A stretch of 59,127 nucleotides of DNA from UMGS172 sp045587185 (GCA_045587185.1 JAZNBS010000047.1:1-59127), one strand, 5' to 3'. Shown: positions 1 to 9,030, counted from the first letter of the stretch. A program made the numbers and translations. The notes: a model not told the origin generated them from the letters alone.

Positions 1-905
1 GGACATCAAATGCAATATGCCGAATACTTGAAAATGAATTATACACAGGAAAAATAATTAATGGAAAAGAAGAAGTGGCTGATTTCCTTACGGGCAGGAG
101 AGCTATAAAAAGTCAGGAAGAATGGTTTATAAACGAACGGCCCGAACTGAGAATTATTGATGACGAAACCTTTGAAACGGCCAATAAAATAAAAAGAGAC
201 AGAAATATTATATTCAAAACCCATAATAAAAAGCATAGCAATCAGCATTTATTTTCAACCCTTATAAGATGCAAGGATTGCGGTTGGTCATTCAGAAGAA
301 CGGTTCGTACTTACAAAAACACTTATGTAAAATGGGTGTGCTCAGGGCGAAACGGCAAAGGTGCTGATAGTTGTCCTAATTCTGTTACGATAGATGAGGA
401 CGAGCTTATAGAGGTTATAGAAAATTATTTTTTAGATATACTATCACAAAAAAAGAATGTTATAAACAAGATAGTGGATGAGTTTAAAAAGATTTACAAA
501 GCTAAGGACGATAATGTGGTGCAGGAAAAAGAACTGCGACTGGAACTAAACAAGCTTAACCGCAACCGTCAGAAATATATTGATATGTATACCGATGAAC
601 TTATAACAAGAGAGGAACTGAAGGCTAAAATCGGTAAGGACAAGCGGGAGATAGAAAGACTGCAAAGCGAACTGAAATTGGTGGAGCAAAACCTGACAAA
701 AGGTGATAAGTTAGAAATTATATTAAATGACACCTTTAAAAAGATTGGGGACGTATGTAATCTTAGAAATGTCAATAACACGCAACTAAAAAAAGTGATT
801 GACAGAATTGATGTTGACCACGACGGAAATGTGGAAATACACTTAAAGCTTCTTAAAGAAATAGGGCTTGACGAAACCGTTCTAATTCGCAACGCTTGCA
901 CATAA
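1..905 (+). CDS. Large serine recombinase, C-terminal part (cut by window edge)
   Basis: The frame is open from base 3 and has no start in the window, so only about 300 C-terminal residues are visible. They begin in the 'Recombinase' domain (ILENELYTGKI, a typical motif), followed by a zinc ribbon with CKDCG near base 270 and a second Cys pair near bases 340-375, then a long charged coiled coil (bases 520-720). That order is the C-terminal half of large serine recombinases, which integrate and excise phages and conjugative or mobilisable elements; the catalytic Ser domain lies off the left edge. The GTG at 75 is internal and not a real start. The gene probably marks the right end of an integrated element, which fits the housekeeping genes that follow. 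Confidence 0.85.
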   Translation, partial: TSNAICRILENELYTGKIINGKEEVADFLTGRRAIKSQEEWFINERPELRIIDDETFETANKIKRDRNIIFKTHNKKHSNQHLFSTLIRCKDCGWSFRRTVRTYKNTYVKWVCSGRNGKGADSCPNSVTIDEDELIEVIENYFLDILSQKKNVINKIVDEFKKIYKAKDDNVVQEKELRLELNKLNRNRQKYIDMYTDELITREELKAKIGKDKREIERLQSELKLVEQNLTKGDKLEIILNDTFKKIGDVCNLRNVNNTQLKKVIDRIDVDHDGNVEIHLKLLKEIGLDETVLIRNACT

Positions 906-1038
906 AGATGTTACGGAAAGACTTAAAGGTAACAATCCCGAACTGTGGAAAGCGGTCAAGGTGGTGCTTGAACGCAACAAAGAAGAAAGGCACATCCGCG
1001 GCGGCTTAGCAACAAGGAGAAAATATAAGGGGATATAA
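886..1038 (+). pseudogene. Startless reading frame after the recombinase (remnant)
   Basis: A frame overlapping the recombinase end in another phase is open from 886 to the TAA at 1036. It encodes about 50 residues rich in Lys/Arg/Glu, including NNPELWKAVK and ERHIRGGLAT. It has no ATG/GTG/TTG in frame before the conserved-looking part. It looks like the C-terminus of a small mobile-element protein, fused onto the recombinase end by a deletion or frameshift. I do not recognise the family with confidence. It could instead be the true recombinase C-terminus after a frameshift. Confidence 0.4.
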
Positions 1039-1042
1039 AAAC

Positions 1043-1068
1043 AGCCATCCGTTTTTTAACGGATGGCT
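1043..1068. terminator. Bidirectional terminator hairpin
   Basis: Perfect 11-bp stem (AGCCATCCGTT / AACGGATGGCT) with a TTTT loop, T-rich on the right and A-rich on the left. It lies between the converging recombinase remnant and the C_GCAxxG gene and can serve both strands. Confidence 0.75.
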
Positions 1069-1082
1069 TTGCTATTTTTATT

Positions 1083-1487
1083 TCAAACCATTTTCTCGGC
1101 TAAGTTTGCGGCTATCATAACACATTCGTCGCAAGTTTTCAGTGGCTTTTTGGTCTCAAGCCCCCGTATAATTGAGCATATACACGACCCACATTCTTTT
1201 TGGAATGCGGCGGTCAGTTCACGGCAGACGGCGTATGTATCCTTTTTGGACGTATGGTCATTGAGATTTCCGTTACAGTTTTTCAGACCTGCCACCATAA
1301 CGGCGGCTGAAAGCGCGCCGCAAGTGTGCTGACAGTTACCCATCCCTGCACCGAAGCCTTCGGCCATTTTCATAGCCGTCACACGGTCAATACCAAATTG
1401 CTCGCAAAACGGCAAAATCACCGCCTGAGCGCAGTTAAAACCTTTTTTATGGAGCATCAAGGCCTCCATTGTTTTCTTACCTGCCAT
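1083..1487 (-). CDS. C_GCAxxG_C_C family protein
   Basis: The 134-residue protein has the cysteine pattern that names the family: FNCAQAV near residue 18, then GNCQHTCGAL near 51-60, CGSCICS near 100 and a late CDEC near 118. The family is small, cytosolic and Cys-rich, is predicted to bind a metal or act in redox chemistry, and has no established reaction. The start follows a GGAGA site that lies in the tsaD stop region, 13 bases downstream of tsaD, so it is the last gene of the polA-ptp-rimI-tsaD operon. It ends just before the shared hairpin at 1043-1068. Confidence 0.8.
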   Translation of the reverse strand: MAGKKTMEALMLHKKGFNCAQAVILPFCEQFGIDRVTAMKMAEGFGAGMGNCQHTCGALSAAVMVAGLKNCNGNLNDHTSKKDTYAVCRELTAAFQKECGSCICSIIRGLETKKPLKTCDECVMIAANLAEKMV

Positions 1488-1500
1488 ACTATTCTCCTTT

Positions 1501-2502
1501 TCAGGTAATGCTCATCGTTGCCTGAGCGTTTAGTTCAGTTTTGGCTATGTGACCCGCCTCGTATTCAAATATGCCTTGGGCACCCACCATAGCGGCATTG
1601 TCACCGCAGTATTTTTTCTCAGGGTAAAAAAGTTCAAACCCACGTGCCTTACACTCGTTATCCATTCTCTCACGAAGCTCGGAGTTGGCCGAGACACCGC
1701 CCGCAATGACGATTTTGCTTAAACCCGTGAGTTCGGCGGCGCGCATGGTGTTGGCAATTAAAATATCACAAACACGGCATCTTACGGTGGCTGACAACAC
1801 GGGAACATCTATCGGTGTTCCTTTTTGTTCTGCATTGTGTGTGATATTTATAACGGCGGTTTTAAGTCCCGAAAAACTGAAATCAAGTTCGCTTCCGTCA
1901 ACTTTTGGCCACGGCATGGGGTATTTTTCAAAATCGGGTACAGTGGCAATTTTATCAAGCATAACACCGCCGGGGTAGTCCAACCCCATTGACCTTGCCG
2001 ATTTGTCAAAACATTCACCCGCAGCATCGTCACGGGTGCGACCCAAAACTAAAAAATCGGTATAGTCGTTAACTTGTACGATAAGACTGTTGCCGCCCGA
2101 TACAAGCAGACATAAAAACGGGGGTTTCAAATCGGGGTGGCACAGATAATTAGCGGCAATGTGGCTTCTTAAATGGTGCACAGGGATGAGTGGAACGTTC
2201 AAAGACATTGCCAAACCTTTAGCAAAATTGACACCTACAAGCAGTGCACCGATAAGACCCGGTGCGTGGGTCACAGCGACTGCGTCAATGTCCTGTAATG
2301 TCAGTCCTGCCTCACTCACGGCATCGCGTACAACCGTTGAAATAGCCTCTGTATGACGGCGTGACGCTATCTCGGGAACAACACCGCCGTAGACACGGTG
2401 CTCAGCAATTTGCGTGGCCACAATATTTGAAAGAACGGTGCGACCCTCAACTACTGCGGCAGCCGTCTCATCGCACGAGGATTCGATTGCAAGAATTTTC
2501 AT
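1501..2502 (-). CDS. tsaD: tRNA N6-threonylcarbamoyladenosine transferase TsaD
   Basis: TsaD (Kae1/Qri7/YgjD) transfers the threonylcarbamoyl group to A37 of ANN-decoding tRNAs. At 333 residues the protein has normal length. Visible are the ASKHA opening ILAIESSCDETA, the metal-binding HHLRSH (usual form HHxxxH) near residue 108, the nucleotide loop LVSGGNS near 133, and GGVSANSEL near 268. The start overlaps the end of rimI by 4 bases (ATGA), indicating translational coupling. The partner genes tsaB, tsaC and tsaE are not in the window, although tsaB-tsaE often adjoin rimI-tsaD. Confidence 0.97.
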   Translation of the reverse strand: MKILAIESSCDETAAAVVEGRTVLSNIVATQIAEHRVYGGVVPEIASRRHTEAISTVVRDAVSEAGLTLQDIDAVAVTHAPGLIGALLVGVNFAKGLAMSLNVPLIPVHHLRSHIAANYLCHPDLKPPFLCLLVSGGNSLIVQVNDYTDFLVLGRTRDDAAGECFDKSARSMGLDYPGGVMLDKIATVPDFEKYPMPWPKVDGSELDFSFSGLKTAVINITHNAEQKGTPIDVPVLSATVRCRVCDILIANTMRAAELTGLSKIVIAGGVSANSELRERMDNECKARGFELFYPEKKYCGDNAAMVGAQGIFEYEAGHIAKTELNAQATMSIT

Positions 2503-2969
2503 AAGTTTTCCTCTTTAAAATAATATGTCATAATTACTGCATCTTCTTTTGGGTTGTTGTAAAACGCTTTTCTTTGCCCAACTGTCTGAAACCCTGACTT
2601 TTCATAAAGTTTTATGGCGGCAAGATTGGATTCTCTGACCTCTAACGTTAAAAACGAAAGTCCGAGTTCCTTTGCTTTTTCAACAAGTTTCCTTGTCAGA
2701 GTGAAAGCCACACCTTTACGTCGGTGGTCAGGGTGGACGGCAATGTTGGTTATGTATCCCTCGTTAACCACGGCGGTGAATCCCCCGTGACCGACAAAAT
2801 GGTCACCGATATATGCCGAAAGATAGTGCCCGTTTCTGGCAACCGTATCCAAGATGCCTTGAGTCGACCAAGCCTCTTGCCCTAAAGACAAACGTTCAAT
2901 CTCGGCCGCAAGCGGTGCGTCTTTTTGGGTTAAAGGCTGTATAGTGAGTCTAATTTCTGATTCTGTCAT
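2499..2969 (-). CDS. rimI: Ribosomal protein S18-alanine N-acetyltransferase RimI (GNAT)
   Basis: This 156-residue single GNAT domain has acetyl-CoA motif A, VHPDHRRKGVA, near residue 78, and the motif B region ESNLAAIKLYEKSGF near 113. Its place directly before tsaD, with a 4-base overlap, is the conserved position of RimI, which acetylates the N-terminal Ala of ribosomal protein S18 in known cases and may act more widely as an N-alpha acetyltransferase in Firmicutes. The start overlaps the end of the phosphatase gene by 20 bases. The substrate is inferred from context, not from sequence. Confidence 0.88.
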   Translation of the reverse strand: MTESEIRLTIQPLTQKDAPLAAEIERLSLGQEAWSTQGILDTVARNGHYLSAYIGDHFVGHGGFTAVVNEGYITNIAVHPDHRRKGVAFTLTRKLVEKAKELGLSFLTLEVRESNLAAIKLYEKSGFQTVGQRKAFYNNPKEDAVIMTYYFKEENL

Positions 2970-3378
2970 AAACCTTATTTAACTCCGTTTTGATTTTTTC
3001 GGCACAGCGTTGATAATCGTCTAATGTACCTTTATACGGGTCTGGAATATCAAAAACCACCAATTTTTCGGGGTCAAATCCGACCTGCAAAAGCACATTC
3101 GAGTGTGCCTCGGTCATACAGACAACGAGTTGAGCCTCGGCCAAGGCATAGCGGTTCAAAGGTGTTGAACGGTGACCGCTTATGTCGATTCCTTGGGTTT
3201 GCATAACCTCAATGGCGTAGTCCGAAGCAGGCTCACCGCCAAAAGCGGCAAGGCCAAAACTTTTTACCTCATAAATCTCTTTTTCCTCTTGGGTGAGCCC
3301 CTTTTCAAAAAGGGCGGCTGCCATTGGCGAACGGCAGGTGTTGCCCGTGCAGAGGAAGATGATAAGTTTTTTGTCCAT
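2950..3378 (-). CDS. Low-molecular-weight protein-tyrosine phosphatase
   Basis: The P-loop CTGNTCRS (CX5R) near residue 8 holds the nucleophilic Cys, and the late DPY at IPDPYKG supplies the general-acid Asp, so the fold and catalysis are those of LMW-PTP/Wzb/YwlE enzymes; arsenate reductases share the fold. I chose the ATG at 3378 (MDKKLI), one base after the polA stop (TGATATG). The frame is open further upstream inside polA, but that extension does not match the family. About 142 residues. Substrates could be protein tyrosine or arginine phosphates. Confidence 0.9.
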   Translation of the reverse strand: MDKKLIIFLCTGNTCRSPMAAALFEKGLTQEEKEIYEVKSFGLAAFGGEPASDYAIEVMQTQGIDISGHRSTPLNRYALAEAQLVVCMTEAHSNVLLQVGFDPEKLVVFDIPDPYKGTLDDYQRCAEKIKTELNKVYDRIRN

Positions 3379-3379
3379 A

Positions 3380-5917
3380 TCAATCTTTCGCGTCGTACCA
3401 CGTGGGTCCGAAATGAGCGTCAACCGTCATAGGGACTTTGAGTTGTACGGCGTTTTCCATTTCTTCGGTTAAAATTTTGCAGGCGAGTTGCGCTTTGTGT
3501 TCGGGTGCTTCAACGATAAGTTCGTCGTGCACCTGTAAAATAAGGGTTGCCTCAGGCAATTCCTTTTTAAGTCGGTCAGACACACGAATCATTGCGATTT
3601 TGATGATGTCGGCTGCGGTGCCTTGTATCGGCATATTTCGTGCAACACGTTCGCCAAAGGCACGCAACATTCCATTTGAACTTTTGAGTTCGGGCAAAAG
3701 TCTTCTTCTGCCGAAAACCGTCTCGGCATATCCTGATTCTTTGGCATCTTCAACAACGCGGTGCATATAAGCGTCAACCTCGGGGTAGGTGGCAAGGTAT
3801 CCTTTAATATATGCGCTTGCCTCTTTAGTGGAAACGCCAATATCCTTCCCCAACGAGAATGGACCGATGCCGTAAACAATACCGAAATTGACAGCCTTGG
3901 CGCTTGAACGCATTGCGGGAGTGACCATCGAAATCGGCATATTGAAAACTTGGCTTGCAGTCAAGGTATGGATGTCAGTATTGCTCAAAAATGCGTTTAT
4001 CATATTTTGGTCATTGGCAATGTGGGCCAGTACACGCAGTTCAATCTGCGAATAGTCGGCATCGCAAAGAACAAAGCCGTCTTTGGCCTTGAAAAATTTG
4101 CGGAGTTCACGGCCTTCAGGTCGGCGGACGGGAATATTCTGCAAATTGGGTTCTGACGAACTGATTCGGCCTGTTCTTGTTTCGGTCTGGTTCAAAGTTG
4201 AGTGTATGCGTCCGTCACTGTTAACAACGGCGGTCAAGCCATCACAGTAGGTCGACTTAAGTTTTGCAAGCGTACGGTATTCCAAAAGTTGTTCAACGGC
4301 GGGGTGCAAGGGCTTTAATTCCTCAAGCACGTCGGCATTTGTTGAATAACCGCTTTTGGTCTTTTTCTTGCAAGGGAGTCCCAATTTTTCAAAGAGTGCA
4401 ACACCCAACTGTTTGGGAGAATTGAGGTTGAATTCATAACCAACCTCGTTGTAGATAGAGGTCTGCAATTCCTCAATTCTTTCACCCAAAATGTTGCCGT
4501 AACGGGCAATGGCCTCGGTGTCAACAAGAAATCCTGCGTGCTCCATCTCGGCAAGCACCTTTGCCAAAGGGATTTCAATGTCGTGCAACAGCTTATCCTG
4601 TGCAGTCTCGCATAAAAACTCGGTAAGTTTATCCATTATTTCGGTCGATAATGTTGCCTGTTTGAAATCTTCGCCGTCTATTTCGGGGGTGGGTATTAAG
4701 TATTCCTCAGAAAGACGGGCAAGCGAATAATCCGAGGAAGAGGGGTTGATAAGATAGGCTGCAAGGGTTGTATCAAATGTTATGTTGTTAATTTCAACAC
4801 CTTTTTCGATACATAACTTGTGCAGTTGCTTGGAGTCATAAACGCGTTTGGCGATGCTATCATTACCCAAAACGGATGAGAAAGTGTCAAGGTCGGTTTG
4901 TGTGACAAGGCTGTTTGATACAACGAAAAGCAAACCGTCAAGTACGAAAAGGTCGCAAAAACGCGATTTTTCCACTTGGGCCAACATCTCGAATTCAGAA
5001 ATTGCGGTATAAGACCTGCTTTCTTGGGTTTGGACGGCACATTCTACGGCCGAAAGGCCCAATTTTTCTAACATCGAGAAAAATTCGAGTTCACAGAGCA
5101 TTTTGGCAAGTTCCAAATCCTGTCGTTGACCGATTTTGTAGTTATCGATATCGTTTTCAATAGGCACTTCGCGGTTAATGGTGCCCAAAAAACGGCTCAG
5201 ATATGCCGAATCCTTGCCGTTTGCAAGTTTTTGGCGCAACGACTCACGGATATCAAGTTCATCAAGGTGGCTGTAGATATAATCAATGTCACCGTATTTT
5301 TTTATAAGTTCATCGGCGGTTTTTTCACCAACACCGGGCACACCGGGGATATGGTCAGAAGCGTCACCTTGCAAGGCCTTAATTTCAATCATCTGTTGCG
5401 GTTTTACACCGTATTTTTCAAAGATTGTTTCGGGGGTGTAGGGGGTTATTTCGGGTCGACCCATTTTGGTTGCAGAGAGCAATACCTTCGTAGTGTCCGA
5501 CACAAGTTGAAACGAATCGCGGTCACCTGTGGCAATAACGCAGGTGTTTCCGCTTTCTTCACAAAGTTTTGAGATTGTGCCTAAAATATCGTCTGCCTCA
5601 AAACCCTCTTTTTCAAGACAGGTGTAGCCGAAAAGGGTGAGGAGTTGTTTGAGCAAAGGCATCTGAGAACGCAATTCATCAGGCATACCCTTACGACCTG
5701 CCTTATATTCTGCATATTCTTTATGGCGGAAGGTGGGTGCGTGCAGGTCAAAAGCCACCACAACACCATCGGGGTTTTCGGCCTCCAAAAGGCGGTTTAA
5801 GATACTCATAAACCCGTAAACGCCGTTGGTATAAAGACCCGATTTGGTGGTAAGCAGTTTAATGCCGTAGAACGCACGGTTAATTATGCTGTTGCCGTCA
5901 ATAGCCAGAATTTTCAT
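3380..5917 (-). CDS. polA: DNA polymerase I
   Basis: This 845-residue PolA works in Okazaki-fragment processing and repair. Residues 1-290 form the 5'-3' nuclease (VAFDLHAPTFRH, ATGDRDSFQL and the helix-hairpin GVPGVGEKTA). The last ~420 residues hold polymerase motifs A (DADYSQIELR, near 619), B (RSSAKAVNFGIVYG, near 672) and C (QVHDELIVEAP, near 797). The middle region (about 300-430) should be the 3'-5' exonuclease, but I see no DxE or other acidic DEDD motifs (FCDLFVLDGL where FDTET would stand), so proofreading is probably lost, as in Bacillus PolA. It leads an operon running to the C_GCAxxG gene. Confidence 0.97.
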   Translation of the reverse strand: MKILAIDGNSIINRAFYGIKLLTTKSGLYTNGVYGFMSILNRLLEAENPDGVVVAFDLHAPTFRHKEYAEYKAGRKGMPDELRSQMPLLKQLLTLFGYTCLEKEGFEADDILGTISKLCEESGNTCVIATGDRDSFQLVSDTTKVLLSATKMGRPEITPYTPETIFEKYGVKPQQMIEIKALQGDASDHIPGVPGVGEKTADELIKKYGDIDYIYSHLDELDIRESLRQKLANGKDSAYLSRFLGTINREVPIENDIDNYKIGQRQDLELAKMLCELEFFSMLEKLGLSAVECAVQTQESRSYTAISEFEMLAQVEKSRFCDLFVLDGLLFVVSNSLVTQTDLDTFSSVLGNDSIAKRVYDSKQLHKLCIEKGVEINNITFDTTLAAYLINPSSSDYSLARLSEEYLIPTPEIDGEDFKQATLSTEIMDKLTEFLCETAQDKLLHDIEIPLAKVLAEMEHAGFLVDTEAIARYGNILGERIEELQTSIYNEVGYEFNLNSPKQLGVALFEKLGLPCKKKTKSGYSTNADVLEELKPLHPAVEQLLEYRTLAKLKSTYCDGLTAVVNSDGRIHSTLNQTETRTGRISSSEPNLQNIPVRRPEGRELRKFFKAKDGFVLCDADYSQIELRVLAHIANDQNMINAFLSNTDIHTLTASQVFNMPISMVTPAMRSSAKAVNFGIVYGIGPFSLGKDIGVSTKEASAYIKGYLATYPEVDAYMHRVVEDAKESGYAETVFGRRRLLPELKSSNGMLRAFGERVARNMPIQGTAADIIKIAMIRVSDRLKKELPEATLILQVHDELIVEAPEHKAQLACKILTEEMENAVQLKVPMTVDAHFGPTWYDAKD

Positions 5918-5993
5918 AAAAATCTCCCCGAAGTAGGTTGCTGTTGCTTTGTTTATGCAACAATCTCACATCACTACATAATTATACAAGTAT

Positions 5994-6022
5994 ATTGTAC
6001 CATTAATCATCCAAAAACACAA
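5994..6022 (-). promoter_or_regulatory. polA operon promoter
   Basis: On the minus strand TTGTGT, 17 bases, then TACAAT preceded by TGG (extended -10). It lies 77 bases upstream of polA and diverges from the dusB promoter. Confidence 0.55.
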
Positions 6023-6055
6023 ATATTATTTAATAAAACCTAAAAATATTCTTGC

Positions 6056-6084
6056 TTGTTTTAATGTTTTAGGTGTGGTATAAT
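6056..6084 (+). promoter_or_regulatory. dusB promoter
   Basis: TTGTTT, 17-base spacer, TATAAT with TGG before it (extended -10), 59 bases upstream of dusB. The rest of the 226-base polA-dusB gap is AT-rich, with no other feature I can support. Confidence 0.7.
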
Positions 6085-6143
6085 CTCACCGTGGGGCAGA
6101 GTGCTTACTATATTTGTGATGAATTTGTTTTGTTGGTGGATTT

Positions 6144-7115
6144 ATGAAAATAGGTAATCTTGAAATAAAAGGATATGCCGGTCTTGCGCCTATGGCGGGT
6201 GTGGCTGACAGGGCTATGCGCGAAATTTGCCGTGAACACGGCGCCGCCTATACAGTGGGTGAGTTGGCAAGCGCCAAAGGTATCAGTCTGCACGACAAAA
6301 AATCAACCACCTTTCTTGAGGTTAACGGTACGGAGAGACCTTACGGTTCACAGTTGTTCGGTTGTGAACCCGAGATAATGGCCGAGGCCGCCAAAATGGC
6401 TGAGGCCCAAGGCCCTGATTTTATTGATATAAACATGGGTTGCCCTGCGCCAAAGGTTGCAGTGTCCTCGGGTGGGGGAAGTGCCTTGATGAAGGACCCT
6501 GATTTGGCGGCACGTATTGTTGAGGCGGTTGTGAAAGCCGTCAAAGTACCTGTAACCGTCAAAATGCGAGCAGGATGGGATGACACGTCCAAAAATGCAG
6601 TTGAACTTGCAAGATTGGTTGAATCGGCAGGCGCAAGTGCTATTACGGTGCACGGAAGAACAAGGGCTCAGATGTATGCTCCTCCCGTGGATATTGATAT
6701 TATTCGTGCTGTAAAGCAGGCCGTCAAGGTTCCTGTTATCGGAAACGGTGATGTTGATTCCCCAAAAGCTGCTGCAAAAATGTATGAGGATACGGGTTGC
6801 GATTTTGTTATGGTGGGCAGAGGTGCTATGGGTCAACCTTGGATATTTTCCAAGATAAATGCTTACTTAGAACACGGGATAATACTGCCTGACCCACCTT
6901 TGGAAAAACGGATGTTGACGCTTATTGACCAAGTAAAAAGAATGGAAGAATATAAAGGCACCAAAATCGCAATGATGGAGGCAAGAAAGCATACTGCTTG
7001 GTATATGAAAGGACTTAACGGCGCCGCTGAACTCCGTCGAATGGCAGGTTGTATCAACTCAACTGATGATATAATTGAGATAGTCAAAAAGGCTATGGAA
7101 TTGAATAAAGTATAA
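6144..7115 (+). CDS. dusB: tRNA-dihydrouridine synthase DusB
   Basis: This FMN enzyme reduces uridine to dihydrouridine in the tRNA D-loop or variable region. The 323 residues show the family order: APMAGVADRAMR at 14, NMGCPAPKV near 100 with the catalytic Cys, VKMRAGWDD, ITVHGRTRAQMY near 170, and VIGNGDVDS and MVGRGAMGQPW near 200-230 for FMN phosphate binding. The gene is single, with its own promoter and a strong terminator. DusB is the usual type in Firmicutes; which tRNA positions it modifies cannot be read from sequence. Confidence 0.95.
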   Translation: MKIGNLEIKGYAGLAPMAGVADRAMREICREHGAAYTVGELASAKGISLHDKKSTTFLEVNGTERPYGSQLFGCEPEIMAEAAKMAEAQGPDFIDINMGCPAPKVAVSSGGGSALMKDPDLAARIVEAVVKAVKVPVTVKMRAGWDDTSKNAVELARLVESAGASAITVHGRTRAQMYAPPVDIDIIRAVKQAVKVPVIGNGDVDSPKAAAKMYEDTGCDFVMVGRGAMGQPWIFSKINAYLEHGIILPDPPLEKRMLTLIDQVKRMEEYKGTKIAMMEARKHTAWYMKGLNGAAELRRMAGCINSTDDIIEIVKKAMELNKV

Positions 7116-7117
7116 TA

Positions 7118-7151
7118 AAAAAGGAACTCTTCCGCGGAAGAGTTCCTTTTT
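7118..7151. terminator. Bidirectional terminator dusB / nhaC
   Basis: Perfect palindrome centred on CCGCGG (arms AAAAAGGAACTCTTCC), A-rich before and T-rich after, between convergent genes. Confidence 0.85.
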
Positions 7152-7161
7152 GTGATAGAAA

Positions 7162-8961
7162 TTACGCAGTTACCTTTTTACCGGAGATAAGTTTGATTAC
7201 AAACAGGGTGCCGACCATAATTGCCAAAGAAATGGGCAGTGCAATCATCCAGTTTTGGATAAAGCCTGCAATGATGTAGCAAACGAACGAAACGCCTGCA
7301 ACGGTAAGTGCATAGGGCAACTGTGTTGAAACGTGGTTGATGTGGTTGCACTGACTGCCTGCCGAAGCCATAATGGTGGTGTCAGAAATGGGTGAGCAGT
7401 GGTCACCGCAGACAGCACCCGCCATACAAGCCGAAATGGCAATAACGGCAATCTCACCGCCCTGATTAAATACACTCAAAACGATGGGAATGAGAATACC
7501 AAAGGTTCCCCAAGAGGTACCGGTTGCAAACGAAAGTCCGACAGCGATAAGGAAGATGATGGCGGGCAAGAAATTCTGAAGTCCCATTGCAGAGGTCTGG
7601 ATGAAGTCGGCAATGAAGATGTTAGCGCCGATGGAGTCGGTCATAGCCTTCAGAGTCCATGCGCAGACAAGAATCATAATTGCGGGAACCATCGCCTTAA
7701 AGCCTTCGGGGATAGATTCCATACAAGCCTTAAAGGAAAGTACGCGGCGGCACATAAAGAAGATGATGGCAAAGATAACTGCAAAGAACGAGCCATACAT
7801 AAGACCTACCGAAGCATCACTGTTGGAGAATGCGTCTATAAAGTTTGTTCCCGAGAAGAATCCGCCCGAATAAATCATACCGATTACGCAGGCAATAACA
7901 AGGAATACAACGGGAATAACAAGGTCGCAAACACGGCCACGGGGGTTTTCGGGAAGAGCCTCAACGGCATTCTGAACACCTGTGGAGAAAAGGTCGCCGT
8001 TCTTGGCATTTTCCTCGTGCTTCTTCATCGGGCCGTAATCAAATCCCGAAACTGCGAGGAAGATAAGCATTGCAATGGTGAGCAGTGCATAGAAGTTGTA
8101 AGGAATTGCGTGGATGAAGAGCGACATACCGCTGTCCTCACCGGCACCTGCGGCAAATCCCGAAACGGCAGCAGCCCAAGAAGAAATGGGGGCAATGATG
8201 CAGATGGGAGCCGCTGTAGAGTCAATAATATAGGAAAGTTTTGCACGGGAAATCTTGTGTTCGTCACAGATAGGACGCATAACCGAGCCAACGGTAAGAC
8301 AGTTAAAATAGTCATCAATAAAGATGAGAATACCAAGGACAATGGTGGCAAGTTGTGCTCCAACGCGGGATTTGATGTGTTTGGTTGCCCAACGGCCAAA
8401 GGCAGCCGAGCCGCCTGCTTTGTTCATCATTGCAACCAATGCACCAAGCATTACAAGGAATACAAGGATACCAACGTTGTAGGAGTCAGAAATAGAAGCA
8501 ATAAAGCCGTCCGACAAAACGTGGGTGACGGTGCCTTCAAATCCAAAATTGGAATAAAGAAGACCACCTGCCAAAATTCCGACGAACAAAGAAGAATACA
8601 CTTCCTTGGTAATCAGTGCAAGAACAATGGCAATAATGGGCGGGAGAAGTGACCAGATGGTGGAGAAGAAAGGAATGGTCTCACGCACCTTGCCAAGAGC
8701 GGTATCAAGGTTTTTGTCAAAATTGGGGTCGGCATTGACATTTGTGTCATAAGCACCAACATATTCAAGTGCCGAATCGTGGTCTGACAAATCATACTCG
8801 GTACCGTCAACATTTACTATATTTTGTGTGGTACCGACTGTGGGGATATCAGCATCTTCTGCCGCCGTTGCGGTGGTGAACAATGAAGTGATTAGAAAAA
8901 CAACAAGGCACATCAAAGCAACGGTAACCCACACCTTACGTCTTTTGGGTTGAAGTTTCAT
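7162..8961 (-). CDS. NhaC-family transporter, probable lysine transporter (LysW-like)
   Basis: This 599-residue polytopic membrane protein has an N-terminal signal or membrane segment (residues 11-33), a ~70-residue extracytoplasmic stretch, then many hydrophobic helices. The NhaC signature regions are visible: FIDDYFNCLTVGSVMRP near 205, and GTSWGTFGILIP and AVCGDHCSPISDTT in the second half. By homology alone it would be called a Na+/H+ antiporter. A lysine riboswitch with its own terminator lies directly upstream (8991-9201). Lysine-regulated NhaC-like proteins have been predicted to be lysine transporters (LysW), so I infer Na+- or H+-coupled lysine uptake. A GGAGGA site precedes the ATG. 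Confidence 0.85.
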   Translation of the reverse strand: MKLQPKRRKVWVTVALMCLVVFLITSLFTTATAAEDADIPTVGTTQNIVNVDGTEYDLSDHDSALEYVGAYDTNVNADPNFDKNLDTALGKVRETIPFFSTIWSLLPPIIAIVLALITKEVYSSLFVGILAGGLLYSNFGFEGTVTHVLSDGFIASISDSYNVGILVFLVMLGALVAMMNKAGGSAAFGRWATKHIKSRVGAQLATIVLGILIFIDDYFNCLTVGSVMRPICDEHKISRAKLSYIIDSTAAPICIIAPISSWAAAVSGFAAGAGEDSGMSLFIHAIPYNFYALLTIAMLIFLAVSGFDYGPMKKHEENAKNGDLFSTGVQNAVEALPENPRGRVCDLVIPVVFLVIACVIGMIYSGGFFSGTNFIDAFSNSDASVGLMYGSFFAVIFAIIFFMCRRVLSFKACMESIPEGFKAMVPAIMILVCAWTLKAMTDSIGANIFIADFIQTSAMGLQNFLPAIIFLIAVGLSFATGTSWGTFGILIPIVLSVFNQGGEIAVIAISACMAGAVCGDHCSPISDTTIMASAGSQCNHINHVSTQLPYALTVAGVSFVCYIIAGFIQNWMIALPISLAIMVGTLFVIKLISGKKVTA

Positions 8962-8990
8962 AAAGATTCCTCCTCAATGATTTTGCAAAG

Positions 8991-9024
8991 AAAAAATAAA
9001 AAGCTGTGGCACACCACAGCTTTT
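8991..9024 (-). terminator. Riboswitch-controlled terminator (nhaC leader)
   Basis: Minus-strand hairpin AAAAGCTGTGG / CCACAGCTTTT with a 4-5 base loop followed by TTATTTTTT. The 5' arm (AAAAGC) can pair instead with GCTTTT of the aptamer P1 3' strand, giving an antiterminator when lysine is absent. Confidence 0.85.
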
Positions 9025-9030
9025 AGTCAC

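Noticed and set aside
2950..3423. Longer start of the phosphatase at 3423
   Set aside because: The extra 15 residues overlap the polA end and do not match the family, whose N-terminus begins just before the CX5R loop.
7399..8652. 417-codon plus-strand ORF
   Set aside because: Lies fully antisense to the NhaC-family gene; composition (Asn/Lys/His-rich) is that of a reverse-frame shadow and it has no ribosome site.
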